A stretch of 64,000 nt of DNA from Rhineura floridana (GCF_030035675.1 NC_084482.1:225413943-225477942); one strand, 5' to 3'. Shown: positions 31,166 to 43,660, numbered from the stretch's first letter. Numbers and translations are program-made. The notes: generated from the sequence alone by a model not told the origin.

Positions 31166-31499
31166 AACAATTTAAAGGACCCTTAACTTAAAGGGACAAT
31201 AAAAAAAAGAGGCTTACAAGTCTAAAAAGGCGCAAGAAAAAAGGGACGGGGGGGGAGAGAGAAACTCCATCCCCCTAGTCCTTAAAGAAAAAAGGGGAGA
31301 AAAAACACAAGGAGTCAACCCCTAAGTAAACAACTCACGTGGAGAGTAGTTCTGATAGTCTGCCTTGGACCAGGACAGGAAATGAACTGGGGTCTGCAGG
31401 CCAGTGATGCCCCCTCAGACTGCAAACGACAGCGCATTTCCTGTCCTGGGACCAGATGACAGACTACTACCCAGGTGTTGGACTGGCATCCAGGGAAAA
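31166..31499. other. No gene recognised
   Basis: Purine-rich low-complexity DNA (31195-31320), then a short imperfect palindrome around 31345-31480 (GGACCAGGACAGGAAATG against CATTTCCTGTCCTGGGACC). Confidence 0.45.
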
Positions 31500-31645
31500 T
31501 AAGCTTGCTTCTCATAGCGAAGCTCTTTCCACAATCCATGCATTCATGCAGTCTCCTTTATGTTGAGTAAGGCAGTGCTTCTGAGTGAAGCTTTCCCCAC
31601 ACTGGATTTCATACCTCTTTGATGTGAAGTAAGATGTATACTTTG
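31500..31645 (-). pseudogene. C2H2 zinc-finger fragment
   Basis: The minus strand reads CMDCGKSFAMRSKL at its downstream end, preceded by frame-shifted finger pieces whose DNA matches the finger consensus (CACACTGGATTTCATACC region). It is an isolated scrap of a ZNF exon, cut by the BovB element that follows. Confidence 0.7.
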
Positions 31646-31892
31646 GTATCCCCCCTTTAGAATGCACACCTTAACATGGTCAGGGGGTTTGAGAGTGTTG
31701 AAGAAGCTGAGAGCAATGCCGTCAGGAGTCTAGACCAAAAGGCTAGACTCCTAGCAGGGGCACCCAAGGTGGAATGGTAAAAGCTGAGACACCAGACTAA
31801 GATGCATCCAGACTCAGAGGAAGGCAATTCTAAACCACTTCTGAATACCTCATACCACGAAAACCCTATGAGCAGAGTATCCAAAATACTGG

Positions 31893-31988
31893 GGCTTCCC
31901 CCAGGCACCTGGTTGGCCACTGTGAGAACAGGATGTTGGACTAGATGGGCCACTGGCCTGATCCAGCAGGCTCTTCTTATGTTCTTAA
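31893..31988 (+). mobile_element. CR1 3' end nested in BovB
   Basis: GGCTTCCCCCAGGCACCTGG through GGCTCTTCTTATGTTCTT matches the last about 95 bp of the young CR1 (12855-12950). It interrupts the 5' region of BovB copy 2. Confidence 0.92.
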
Positions 31989-32936
31989 AATGCAGCACGA
32001 GATAGCGCTGGAAGATGAGACCTCCAGGTCAGATGGCACTCACCGAGCTACTGGGGAAGAACAATGGGCAAGTACGAGTAGCGCTGTGACTAATGACGCA
32101 GCTGGGTCAAAGGCAAAAGGAAGCCCAGGGGCTGATGCGCACAGATGGAAAAGGAGAGTCTGGAGTTGTACGACAGACACAATAGGAACATGGAATGCTA
32201 GAATCATGAACCAGGGAAAGTTAGAAATCGTCAAGCAAGAAATGGAATGTATCAACATTACAATACTTGGCATGAGTGAATTAAAATGGACGGGAATGGG
32301 ACATTTTCAATCTGGCAACTACAAAATATTTTATGCAGGAAATGATAAAGAAGAAACAGGGTTGCTTTAATAGTGAGAAGTGATGTAGAAAAAGCAATTA
32401 GGAGCTACAACGCAGTGAGTTCAATGAAATTAATCAGGAAACCTATTAATATAACCATTATCCAAGTCTACGCTCCAACGGCAAACACAGAAGAAGAGGA
32501 ATTGGAAAGATTTTATGGAGAAGTACAGTAAGAAATAGATCACACACCAAAACAAGATGTGCTGATAATCATGGGGGACTGGAATGCAAAAGTAGGGGAA
32601 AGAGAAGAATTGGGAATTGTGGGGAAATGAGGCTTAGGAGATATAAATGGTGAAAGAGTTACTGAATTCTGCAAAGCCAATACTGTCTTTCTAGCAAACA
32701 CATTTTTTGAGCAACCAAAAAGACGACTGTATACGTGGACATCACCAAATGGTCAATATAGGAATCAAATTGATTGTATAATTGGTAGCAGAAGATGGAG
32801 AAGTCCCATACTTTCTGCGAAAACAAGACCGGGAGCAGACTGTGGTACTGATCATGAACTGGTATTATTGAAAAGCTAAAGAAGAACAACAAAACAATCA
32901 TAATGCCAAGATACAATCTAAACATCCCAGAAAAAT

Positions 32937-33165
32937 ATGGAAATGGAAATGGACTGCCTTCAAGTCAATTCTGACTTATGGCGACCCTATGAACAGGGTT
33001 TTCATGGTAAGCAGTATTCAGAGGTGGTTTACCATTGTGTTCCTCTGAGCCTGAGAGGCAGTGACTGGCTGAAGGTCATCCAGTGAGCTTTATGGCTGTG
33101 TGGAGATTTGAACCCTGGTCTCCCAGGTCATAGTCACTCTAACCACTACACCACACTACACCTGT
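32937..33165 (-). mobile_element. Sauria-type SINE nested in BovB
   Basis: A full-length antisense copy: BovB-like tail on the left (GGACTGCCTTCAAGTCAATT), body, and tRNA-like head on the right (TCTAACCACTACACCACACT). It splits the linker of the BovB ORF. Confidence 0.9.
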
Positions 33166-33450
33166 ACTAAAAGAGCTTCATTGGCTCCAAGTTCGCTTCC
33201 AAGTACAATTCAAGATTCTGGCTTTGACCTTTAAAGCCCTAAATGGTTTGGGACCTAGGTATGTGTCTGCCTGCCTTCCCCTCCTTAGTCATGCCCATCA
33301 CACAAGAGCAGGAGAAGAGGGCCTGTTGCAAGTGCCTACTATATCTGAAGCCCAATTGGTGAATACTAGCAACAGAGCCTTCTCGGTTGTGGCCCCTACA
33401 GTATGGAATGTTCTCCCCTATGAGCCAGGATCAGCCCACCCTCCAAAAAA
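33166..33450 (+). mobile_element. L2 LINE ORF2 C-terminus, nested in BovB
   Basis: The translation reads LKELHWLQVRFQVQFKILAL, then TFKALNGLGPRYV and NRAFSVVAPTVWNVLP. This is the signature of the L2 ORF2 C-terminus. It adjoins the SINE, and BovB resumes at about 33451. Confidence 0.85.
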
Positions 33451-34705
33451 TATAAAGAGCGAATAAGGAACAGAATTGAGGCGTTAAACTTAGTTGATAG
33501 AGAACCAGAAGAACTCTGGATTGAAGCAAGAGACATTATCAGGGAAGACTGTAAAAAGACAATACTTCTAGTTAAAAAGAGAGAAAGACCTCAATGGATG
33601 ATTGAAGAAAGACTTAAAATGGTTAAAGAGAGAAGGAAAGCAAAAGCAAAAGGAGGCAGAAACATGGTTAGAATCCTAAATCCAACAATACAGTGACTAG
33701 TACGTAGAGACAAAGAGAACTATTACAACCACTATTGTATAGAAATAGAAGAGGACAACAAAAAGGGAAGAACAAGAGCCCTATTCCAAAAGATTAGAGA
33801 AATGAAAGGGAAATTTAAACCAAGAGTAGGTATGTTGAATAATCAACAGGGGAGCACACTGACTGACTGAGATAAAATAAAAGGAAGATGGAAGCAATAC
33901 ACTGAAGAACTCTATAAAAGAGATGCAAGGATGACAGATTCATTCATGGAGGAACCATATGATGAAGAACCAGAAATCTTAGAATGTGAGGTGGAAGCTG
34001 CTGTTAAATACTTGGAAGAAACAAATTACCAGGAATAGATGGCATACCAACAGAGTTGCTACAAGCTACTGAGACAGAATCTGTCCAAATTTTGAAAAAA
34101 ATCTGTCAAGAAATATGGAAAACTAAACAATGGCCCACAGACGGGAAGTGTCCAATATATATCCCAATTTCAAAGAAAGGGGATCCCAGGGAATGCAGTA
34201 ATTATCGAACTATTGCCTTAATATCCCATGCAAGTAAAGTAATGCTCAAGATTCTACAACAAAGGCTCTTACCATATATGGAGCAAGAAATGCCAGACAT
34301 CCAAGCTGGATTTAGAAAAGGAAGAGGCACCAGAGATCATATCGCAAACATACATTGGATAATAGAAACGACCAAGGAATTTCAGAAGAAAATCACCCTA
34401 TGATTTATAGATTATAGCAAAGCCGTTGATTGTGTCGATCATGACAAGCTATTATTTATTTTATTTATTATTTGATTTATATATCTTCTTCCCAGTAGGA
34501 TCCCAGGGTGGCATCACTAGAAAAGACGATAATGCAGGGGAAAACAGAAGGGGTAGAAAATAGGAAGACCAAACAAGAGATAGATTGATTCCATAAAGGA
34601 AGCAACAGACCTGAACGTACAAGATCTGAACAGGGTGGTTCATGACAGATGTTGTTGGAGGTTGCTGATTCATAGGGTCGCCATTGAAGGCACATAACAC
34701 ACACA

Positions 34706-35094
34706 TTCTTCTGGGAGGATGCTCTCTCTCCCCCCCCCCCAACCTTCTCCACACAAGCAAGCTCTAGCCACAGCCTGCCCAGGCTTGTACAACCAAGGCT
34801 TCAGTTGTTACTGAAGAAAACAATGGTAAATCCGGCCTGCCTGTGTTGGCTGGCATTGTGTGGGGCTGTTTCCCTCCCCCTCTCTTCCTGGAACCAGCTG
34901 CTGGAGCAGGCTCAATACGTACCTTGCAGGGTGGGCTGGCTTCTCTGAGAAGATTTCAGCAGCAAGATCAGAATGCTAAAATAGAAGAAATGTTCACAGC
35001 TACAAAGCAAAGTTAACATCTCAGAACCCCAAATTATATTGGGGTACCCCAAACAATATACCTCCATGGTCTGGGGACTCTCCCCATCAAGAAT
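34706..35094. other. No gene recognised
   Basis: Includes a C-run near 34731-34740. No domain or repeat recognised. Confidence 0.45.
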
Positions 35095-35235
35095 GACAAT
35101 AGACTTATTGCATCAAAATTATCAGACTACTGAAATGTTCATAAATGTATAATGATGTCATAAAGTATAAAAAAATAAGTAACTGGGGGTGCCCACCACA
35201 AACTCTTCTCTGGGCCAGGACAAATCATACATCCC
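35095..35235 (-). repeat. Family B repeat, antisense copy
   Basis: AAATGTATAATGATGTCATAAAG and GTAACTGGGGGTGCCCACC mirror the end of the sense array at 17205-17330. Confidence 0.7.
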
Positions 35236-35257
35236 AGGAAAGGTGAAGTTGCCAACT

Positions 35258-35296
35258 CTGACTGAAGCACTTTCCACACTCCATGCATTTATATTT
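35258..35296 (-). pseudogene. C2H2 finger scrap
   Basis: About 39 bp read [12 protein letters not shown] on the minus strand. The sequence to its right (35297-35685) is unassigned. Confidence 0.6.
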
Positions 35297-35689
35297 AGTG
35301 GTTTGATGGATTATTTGGTAAAGAAACCAATGTCTCATTAACCACTTTTTATAGGAATATCATTTGCACTATGTAGCTACAAGTTATTATGTTGAGGTGG
35401 CTTTTAGACAGGGTAGAAGAGTATATAAGGAGCTGTTTGGATTGTAAGGATGCTCGCTCTCTTAACTTGGCTGCGACATCGAGACCCAGGCTTGGTAAAG
35501 TATACTTTTATATTGTAACCTGATCGATGCTCTTTTAATCATTCTTAGGGAGAGCATTTTCTGTATTAGGGATAGATAAATAAAACAGAGTTGTGTTATT
35601 TGTGGTTGTTCTTGGTGGCTGTTCTTCAAAATAACTTGTCTTTCTCCTAAGAAAGGTATTGGAGGCTGTTTTATAAGGCCTTGCTTACT

Positions 35690-35945
35690 CACAAAAGGAA
35701 TTTGGGGTACAAGTGCCTGAAGAAGAGGTTACCATGACAACAACACCCCACAGAAATTTGTGTAGCATTGGTCTTCAGCCTCCACTGCCTTTGTATCTGA
35801 CCACCTGTTCTTTTGACTCTGACCAAATCTGTGGCTCTTTGAACGTAGAGAACCAAGTCCTTGGCTCTGATCCCTGACCCAATCATTGGTCTCTGCCTTA
35901 AACTCCTAACAGGTTTTTCTTTTTCTTTCTTATTTGCCCAAACAG
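35690..35945 (+). other. ZNF-B upstream intron and splice acceptor
   Basis: This matches the intron before ZNF-A and ZNF-C, ending with a polypyrimidine tract and TTTGCCCAAACAG. Confidence 0.75.
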
Positions 35946-36394
35946 GTGAAGGGCAGGAGAAAAAGCATTATATGGATCCCTTTGTAGTGTCTTTGGAAAC
36001 AAGAAAGTGGGAAAAGAGACATCTGGGACTACAGTAAAAGGCACAAGGAAAACCAAACAATGAGGAAATCTTGTACTTTGCACCCTCTTGTTGCCAATTA
36101 AGTCTTGATTCAGTAGGAAGATCACAAAGGGATAAGAAAGGGAAAGTTTACGGTGGAGGAAGGAATATTAAAAAATAAACCAATTTTTTTTTAAAAAAAT
36201 CTGAAACCCACAGAGGGGCGAAACCATATGAATGCATGGAGTGTGGAAAGTTTTTAAGACACCATCACCACCTTACTTCACATCAAAGAACCAGTACAGG
36301 ACAGAAAGCTTATGAGTGCATGTAAGATGGAAAAAGGTTCAATATGAGCTCTCATCTTACTTGACATCAAAAAAACTCACACAGGAGAAACTGT

Positions 36395-36785
36395 GTGCAG
36401 GGGGGAGACTGCACTTGGACCATCAAGGGGCAAGCGTTTCCACCTGCCTTGCCCCACCCCTCTGCCTGGGCCTTATCAGGAGGAGCTGCAGACTGAGAGG
36501 TGCTGCTGCAGGGGTGAGACTGTGCTGGGACCATCAAGGGGCAGGTTTTTCCACCTGCTTTGCCCCCACCCCTGTTCTTAGTGACATTTTTCTGGGGACT
36601 GCCCTTTACCAGGAAGATGAATGCTTTTGGTTTGCTTTTTTGAAATGTTAGGATTTTGTTAGTTTGATTTTTTTTTTTTTGTAAATGGTATTGTTTTTAT
36701 TTGTATTTTGTATTTGTATGTAAGCCGCCTTGGGGGCCTATTTGGCCAAAAGGCGGCCTAGAAGTAAAACGTAACATGACAATAT
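36395..36785 (+). mobile_element. L2-tailed element inserted in ZNF-B
   Basis: It has two diverged repeats of about 110-130 bp (each with GGACCATCAAGGGGCA), then a T-rich stretch and an L2-type end, TAAGCCGCCTTGGGGGCC to AGGCGGCCTAGAAGTAAA. ZNF finger sequence stops and resumes at its edges. Confidence 0.75.
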
Positions 36786-36913
36786 AAATGCATGGAATCT
36801 GGAAAGTTTTTCAGTCAAAGTGGACACCTTACTTCACATCAAAGAACCCACACAGGCATGAAATCCACCCAGTGTGGAAAAAGCTTCACTCAGAAGGGCT
36901 GCCTTATACAACA

Positions 36914-37620
<707 letters not shown>

Positions 37621-38367
37621 TAGAGTGTGGAAAAGGTTCAGTCAGAGCCAACACCTTAATTCTCATCACAGAATCCACACAGGAGAGAAGCCTTATAAGT
37701 GTCTGGAGTGTGGAAAGAGTTTCAGTCATAGTGGAAGCCGTATTTTACATGGAAGAACCCACACAGGAGAGAAATCATATAAATGTATGGAGTGTGAAAA
37801 GAGCTTTAGTGCGAGCTTTAGACTTAGTATGAATCAAAGAACCCACACAGGAGAGAAACCATATGAATGCACAGAGTGTGGAAAGAGCTTCAGGTTCAGA
37901 AAAGTTCTAACTGTACACGAAAGACCCCACACAGGAGAAAAAACATATCAATGCATGGAGTGTGGAAAGAGCTTCATTGATAGTAGCAACCTTAGGTCCC
38001 ATCAAAGAACCTATACAGGGGAGAAGCCATATAAATGTTTGGAGTGTGGAAAGAGTTTTAGTTATAGCGGAAGCCTTACTTTACATCAAAGAATCCACAC
38101 ATGGGAGAAACCACACAAATGTGTGGAATGTGGAAAGAGTTTGCAGTATGGAAAGAGCTTCAGAAACAGCAGAATCCTTACATCAAATCAATGAACTTGT
38201 GTAGAAGAGGAACCATAGACATGCCTTAACTGTGGAAAGAAGAAACCATATCAGTGCATCCTACGGCAGAAACATGAGTGTTAGAGGAAGTCTTTCTAAA
38301 CATAAAAGAATGTAAATGTATGGAGTGTGGAAAGAGCTTCAGGGCAAGCTTTAAGTTCACCTCACAT

Positions 38368-38495
38368 CAAGAAGTGCCTACCTCACAGCATTGGTGTAAG
38401 GATAACTTGAGGAAAAGGATACCCATAAATGCCATCTTGAGTGGTTTGGAGAATAGGTGAAATGGATATAAATGCAATACTGATGAATAAAGAAT
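38368..38495 (+). mobile_element. L2-tailed SINE tail
   Basis: GTGCCTACCTCACAGCATTG through GGATATAAATGCAAT fits the body-to-tail part of the tRNA-L2 SINE at 50878-51062. The head is missing. Confidence 0.55.
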
Positions 38496-38611
38496 AAGTC
38501 TTTCTCCAGCCTGCCTGTCCCTGATATTGAATTAGGAGGGGTGTGTGCGAGTGTGGTGCGCACATGCATGTGCATATTTGGAACTCAAGATTCAGATCCG
38601 GTGTAGAACAG

Positions 38612-38812
38612 GTCTACAGCATACATTTAAAGCACATCTGACACACTTTTAAAGAACATGACTTCCCCAAAAGAATCATGGGAACTGCAGTTTGTTTAGG
38701 GTGCTGAGAATTCGTGGCTCACTGAGAGGAAAACCACAGGTAGCACAATTCTTTGGGGGAAATCATGTGCTTTAAATGTGCATTGGATGTACTTCAAATG
38801 GTGAGTATGTGG
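38612..38812. mobile_element. MITE family 1, full copy
   Basis: The left end CATACATTTAAAGCACATC pairs with the right end GTGCTTTAAATGTGCATTGG and onward, as an imperfect inverted repeat of about 55 bp. The core has GAATCATGGGAACTGCAG. See also 908-1087. Confidence 0.7.
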
Positions 38813-39059
38813 CTGAATCATCCCTGCCTCTGTCGCCATGGGTGCACTAGAGGATGTCCAGGTGCAAAGAGAGTGAACCTGTCATTCATAGGAGTGGCCG
38901 TTTGCTTGCTCAGTCCCAAGCTGGGAGGCAAGCCCTGCGCAACTAGATGTGCCCACCCTGTCCAGTTATGGGGGATGCAAGGGGCATGTCAAGTGTTGCG
39001 ACAACATCTTCACTTGTGTAGCCATGCCTAGTGGTACCTTGCTGCAGTCTGAATGCTGT
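38813..39059. other. No gene recognised
   Basis: Mixed sequence, no domain. Confidence 0.5.
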
Positions 39060-39310
39060 CCCATCTGTAGCCTTTCTTTCAACAAGCCTTTTAAGTAGAG
39101 ACCGTATCCCAGCCTGCATGTGCACTGGAATTGCTTTTTAAGATGTTTTTAAAGCTTTTTTAAAAATATGTTTTTAAATATGTTTTGTTTTAATATGTCT
39201 TTAAATATGTTTTGTTTTAATATATTTTAAAGTCTGTGTTTATAATGTTTTAGAGTGTTTTTAGTGTTTCTCTTAGCCTACTGGGAGGGAGGGATATAAA
39301 TTTAAATAGT
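39060..39310 (+). mobile_element. L2-type LINE 3' UTR
   Basis: AACAAGCCTTTTAAGTAGAG, then TTTTAA-rich repeats, then CCTACTGGGAGGGAGGGATA and an AAAT tail. Sense partner of the antisense copies at 5600-5895 and 56510-56760. Confidence 0.75.
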
Positions 39311-40254
39311 CTGATCTATATTCCAGTCCTGTGCTAATCTGTGGATCAAAGCCACTGGCAATAACCAAACTGAGAGTCCCAGATCTGAATCTGTTGGCAG
39401 GAGCCAGGACACAGGTGGCTTCGGAGCAGTTTGCAAAACAGGGAAAACCAACTGTACAACACTGCTAAACTACAGAATAATTAAAAATGCATCAAGATTA
39501 AAATACACAAGAAACAATTGATGAAAATATGAAAGTACACACAACCATGATTAAAATATGCAATAAAATTAAAATGTGGAATAAAACAATCCCATTAAAA
39601 CAGCACAGCAATTAAAATAGCAATTAAAATAGAGAGTCGGGTCAAGAGATTATGGGCAATGCCTGTGTCAACGGCGGTGTCTTCAGGGCCGGTGGGAGGC
39701 CAACACCACCAGTGAAAAAGCCCCCCACCCTGTCACCATGGCTTTACCCTTCACTGTACATCTTGCCAATGGTGATCAGGGGTTGGTTGCAAATCTCTGT
39801 CTCATGGTCCTTTATTTCCCCTCCCAAAACAATCCTCCATAGTCGCCTGCCTAAGGTGCACCTTCTTTGGCTTCGGGGTGGGGGGGGCGGAGAAGGAACT
39901 TGAGCCGGAGAGGGGAAGCTCTCACTCTGCCCTGCACCCCTTATCCCTTACTTATTGAACCCTTATGCAGCTCATTTTTAACTGCTGCTATGTACCACTT
40001 CTGTCTTCCGCCTGCAACTCAAAATTGGCACTATTACCGGTGGCAAAACCTTTGTTATTTACAATACCCACACCCATCGATAGCTCGGGGGACTGTGGGG
40101 GGGCACAAGGTTTGCCGGTACCACAGAGTCATCTATGTCTCATGATGGCACACCCTATAGGATAGGGTGTGTTTGCATATACCGTAAACAGAGAGTGTGA
40201 GGAATTAAATTGACCCTGCAAATGCTGTTGGACCCCATCAGCAATAGCTGTTTT
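39311..40254. other. Repeat debris, no gene recognised
   Basis: 39440-39640 is rich in AATTAAAAT-type runs, typical of an antisense LINE 3' UTR. A G-run lies at about 39880-39890. No domain seen. Confidence 0.45.
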
Positions 40255-40595
40255 GTCTAGAGTTGATGGGAGTTGGAGTGTATGATTTCTCACAGCCCAC
40301 AGCAGATTTGGGGGTGAGCACCCCAGTTACTTATTTGTCTATTTTTGTTGTGCATAAGTGGCCTTGTTTATGCCACGTGCTCACAAGAAGCTCCAGGTCA
40401 GGCCGCATGCAGTGGCGTTTCATTGAGGACTCTCCCCTATGCTTCAGCGTATGATTTGTCATGGCCGGCAACAGATTTGGGGGTGAGCAACCCCAGATAC
40501 TTTTTTCCTGTCCACTTTGTCTGTTTATGTTCACTCGTGAAGTGGTCTGCCAAGACCCTCAGCAATTTTCAAGTGCCCTGTGGAAAACACAGTTT
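40255..40595 (+). repeat. Family B tandem repeat, 2 diverged units
   Basis: GTATGATTT, CAGATTTGGGGGTGAGCA and CCCAGTTACTT or CCCAGATACTT recur about 170 bp apart. Confidence 0.7.
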
Positions 40596-40639
40596 GAGAA
40601 CCACCGCCCTACAACCGTTGGTCAGGAAACTGAGCAGAG

Positions 40640-40970
40640 GGGCAGTGACCCTGGACGGAATTAAAGGTGGTGCCCAGGACAAGGTGTGAGATGTGAGTCT
40701 TGGGTAAGAACAGTGTCCGTAGTACTGTCAATTCAATATATGTAAATGGCCAATTGCTCCAGCCCTTTAGCAAGATTATATTACTACAATAATTCTAGTA
40801 TGAAATAAGACTAGCTATGTTCTGCCTCCATAGTCAGAAATGGCATGCTTTCGAATACCAGTCGCCGGAAGCCGCAGGCGGGGAGGGTGCTCCTGCGCTC
40901 AGGGCATCTCGGTGGCCACCGTGAGAACAGGGTGCTGGACTCTTCTTACGTTCTTAAGACTAATATTGAC
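40640..40970 (+). mobile_element. CR1 relic with 3' end
   Basis: 40640-40760 resembles the end of the CR1 endonuclease (GAVTLD, then a VNGQL remnant). 40826-40966 is CR1 3' UTR (CAGTCGCCGGAAGCCGCAGG, CCACCGTGAGAACAGGGTGC, TTCTTACGTTCTTA). Confidence 0.7.
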
Positions 40971-42029
40971 TGATATGTCAAAGTCCTGATGAGAAAGGAA
41001 CCCAATTTAACTCAGAGATATCACTTAATTTGCAGTCCTGCACAGACTTCACCTGTGAGTCCATTGAAGTCAGTGGGGCATCCTGAGCTGGCGTGCCATT
41101 TGCTGGGATTATCGACTTCCACTATGGGATGCCCAAGGGCCGCCAGACACCTGGAACTGTCCTTGATTTGATCTTCTTGGCATTGCCTTTCACTCTTTTT
41201 TACCAGTCCTTCCACCTGCATTCTGAACGGATGCACGTCCATTCTTGGCCTTCAAGCAGGTGCTGTGCACAATATGAGGAAAACATAGTTAAACTCTGCA
41301 CTATGTGGAGAAGTGCTTTAATTTGTCTGTCCCGAATCTTCCGATATTCAGCTTCATTGGATGCCCGGGACGTCTAGTGTAATTATTAAGAATCTTTGGT
41401 AGGTATATATTGCAGCTGAGTGAAGAATAACTGGCCAGTTAAGGCTGGTAGTGGAAAAAACAGACAAAGGTAAGGTTTATTACTACGAAGAGGTAAAGTC
41501 ATACATGATGAAGGGGCCATGCGGCCTGCGCTCAAGGAGCCGTTACTGAGAACAAAGGAAGAAAAGGGAGGCAGGGGAGGAGCAAAAGCTGCAAAAGCAA
41601 CACTAGAGGAGGACTCAGCAGAGGGAAGAATAGATTGCCTTTCTGTCCCCTCTCCCTGGTTCAGGTCACTTGTAACATGTCTTGGTGCTTTACTCCAATT
41701 ATGAGAGAGGGAGGAAAACTTCTTTGTCCGCCTACTTCATGCCTTGCATAATTTGTTAAACTTCTGTGGTGAAGTGCAGCTCAATTATCAAAGGGATGTT
41801 TTAAGGAAGCTCCGATTCAATTTCCCCTCTGCTGCAACCAATCCACCGGCAGGGGCGTTTGTTTTCCTTCAGGATCGGCCTTGAGAGTTTAGGGTTAGAA
41901 AGCAGAAAAAGAGGAGCCCGGGCAACCGCACACAGCCTCGTAGTAGCTCCTAGGAAGGACGGCGCTCCTCTGTCCCTGAGCCCGCGGAGACGACCAAGGG
42001 GCTCCTCCTCCGGCTCCGACACGTGCAGG
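40971..42029. other. No gene recognised
   Basis: The left part is unassigned. From about 41830 the sequence becomes CpG-rich and leads into the ZNF-C first-exon block. Confidence 0.45.
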
Positions 42030-42720
42030 AAGCAGTCCGGTCATGCTGAAGGTGTGCTCTACCGCCGTAGCTGTATGGTTCTCTGCCTTCGAAACGGAAC
42101 CCGAAGTGTCGCTGGAACAGGTTCCGAAGGGCCATCAGCGCAGCTTAAAGAAAGGGAGGGAGGGAGAGAGAGGGAGGAAGAGGAGGGGGGTTTCTTCAGA
42201 GGCGGGAGATATTCCGAGGGGCGGAGTTCTGGCAGTTCTCCAGGAAGGGGAAACTCGCGTGGTCAGATTCCCGGGCAAAGGGGAAGCTGGTGCCTGGAGA
42301 GGACAAACAGGTAAGAGGGGTTAATTTGCCTCTTTTTGGGGGGAGGAAGAGCCCCCTCCCAAACGCCCCTCTGGGAATGCATGCACTCCGGCCGAGAGAG
42401 GGAGAAAAACTCGGTGCGGGGGCCGAACAGCTAGTTTTGCATTGCACAATCCTGTTTAAATCTCCCTCTCCCGTGGAGAGCAACTCCCTCCGGCCTCGTG
42501 ATGGGGAGGAGGAAAAAGAGCTCCCCCAAGAAGGAAGAGATCCCCCTCACCAAGAATCGCCCCGCTGCTCTCCAACTGATTCCCCCCCCCGCTCAACTTG
42601 CAGGCTCCTCCCGCCCTCCCCTCTCTGAGTTCTGTCTAGTGGGGGGGGGAGACAAAGCAGCCTCCTTTGGGGGGGGTAAATGGCTGCAGGCAGAGGCTGG
42701 AGGGAATGAACCGCGAAAGC
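42030..42720 (+). promoter_or_regulatory. ZNF-C first exon and start of intron 1 (block P2)
   Basis: The block is homologous to P1 (inverted), P3 and P4. The exon ends at 42310 with GGAGAGGACAAACAG|GTAAGAGG, a good splice donor. The position of the ATG in P4 reads GTG here (about 42290), so the start codon may be lost or lie elsewhere. It lies 1.15 kb before a KRAB exon and 5 kb before the ZNF-C fingers on the same strand, which is the normal order of a KRAB-ZNF gene. Confidence 0.65.
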
Positions 42721-42779
42721 CCCCTTCTTCCCCGGAGGGGCTTCTCCGCTGACCTCCGGGCCATTCATTCATTTCCATG

Positions 42780-43070
42780 GTTACTTTCTGCCAATCCACC
42801 ATGCGGTCCCCGGGGTGGGTTGCCGCCATCCCAGGCGGGCAGCGAGGCCTTCTCCTGTGCGCGGAGGAACAAGGCAGCGCTGGGCGCGGAGAGGCGCCTC
42901 CAGGCCGGGCTACTTCTGGCCCGGGAGTCGCGACGTGCGTGTGGGGCGAGCGGCGCCCTCCTCCCGGCTGACGGCCAGGCCGGGCTCCAGCCCGACGGAG
43001 AGGGGAGGAACTGCCCCCCCCGGAGAGCAGGCTAAGCCCCGGCTCCTGTAGGGAGGGGTCCTGGGGACAC
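42780..43070. promoter_or_regulatory. CpG island in ZNF-C intron 1
   Basis: Dense CG dinucleotides (for example around 42860-42990). The open frames here are a by-product of base composition. It may act with block P2 as a promoter. Confidence 0.5.
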
Positions 43071-43461
43071 CCCGAGGTCCTTCACCGAGGCTCACGGAAA
43101 GGGGCACCCCAGATCGGCCACCGCTGCCCCCCTGAGAAGGCACGGCGCCACCTTGTGGGCGTCACAGGACGCTCCTCCGGCACTGTCTTGAATCCCAAAC
43201 CAAGAATCCAGCTGTAGACCATGGAGAAGGCAGAAGTTCTCTGGGCCCTTTTCAGACATCTGGTCTGAGTCCCCCTTGTCAGGCCAGGAGGAGGAGAAAT
43301 GCAGTGGGCTGTAGGTAAGGAGGCAGCACTTGGTGACATTTAGGGGGCCCTTGTTTAGAGGTTTTCTACTGCTCTGGCTGAGATTTTTATATATGTTAAA
43401 GTTGCTAAGTCACCCATATCTTCTCCCCAAATCTTCCCTCTCTCTCTTCCCCTCCCCCCAG

Positions 43462-43586
43462 CTTGGTGTCCTTTGAAGAGGTGACCAGGTGTCTGTCCAA
43501 GTAGGAGAGGGCTGTGCTGGATCTAGGTGAAAGGACTCTGTAGAAAGATGTCTTGCTGGGGATCTGTGGGAATGTGGCTTCTATGA
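43462..43586 (+). pseudogene. KRAB A-box exon, decayed
   Basis: After a polypyrimidine tract and CAG acceptor (43459-43461) the exon reads VSFEEVTRCLSK*ERAVLD, then LGERTL*KDVLLG and ICGNVASM, and ends at a GTAAGG donor (43587). This matches the KRAB A-box (VTFEDVAV..EEW..LD..QR.LYKDVMLENYGN). The conserved Trp and Tyr codons are both TAG here. Functional KRAB boxes recruit TRIM28 for heterochromatin silencing; this one cannot be read through. Length (125 bp) and splice sites fit the family, and it lies between block P2 and the ZNF-C fingers. Confidence 0.85.
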
Positions 43587-43619
43587 GTAAGGTTTGAAGT
43601 CATGTTGTTCTCATTAGTT

Positions 43620-43660
43620 CCTGGGAAGGATGGAGCCAGAGAGGAAGGCTGTGGCCGGTA
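43620..43660 (+). other. Possible mini-exon after KRAB A
   Basis: A CTCATTAG acceptor-like site precedes about 41 bp, which end at a strong donor GTAAGT. This is where a KRAB B-type exon would lie, but the coded residues do not match one clearly. Confidence 0.2.

Larger units (their letters stand above)
31650..34705 (+). mobile_element. RTE-BovB LINE, nearly full length but rearranged (copy 2)
   Basis: The 5' region (TCAGGAGTCTAGACCAAAAG), endonuclease (IGTWNARIMNQGKLE, then MSELKWTGMG), linker, start of the RT (PDIQAGFRKGRGTRDHIANI) and 3' end (AGGGTCGCCATTGAAGGCAC) are all present. Nested inside are a CR1 3' end, an antisense SINE and an L2 fragment. At 34445-34520 the catalytic half of the RT is missing and an antisense L2-type tail sits in its place. 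The frame is broken in many places. Confidence 0.9.

Noticed and set aside
35297-35685. Possible LTR (TATA-like and AATAAA signals)
   Set aside because: No clear terminal dinucleotides or partner; signals are common in AT-rich DNA.
41859-43339. Long frames on both strands in the CpG island before ZNF-C
   Set aside because: Composition effect. They overlap, lack domains and cross the splice donor at 42311.
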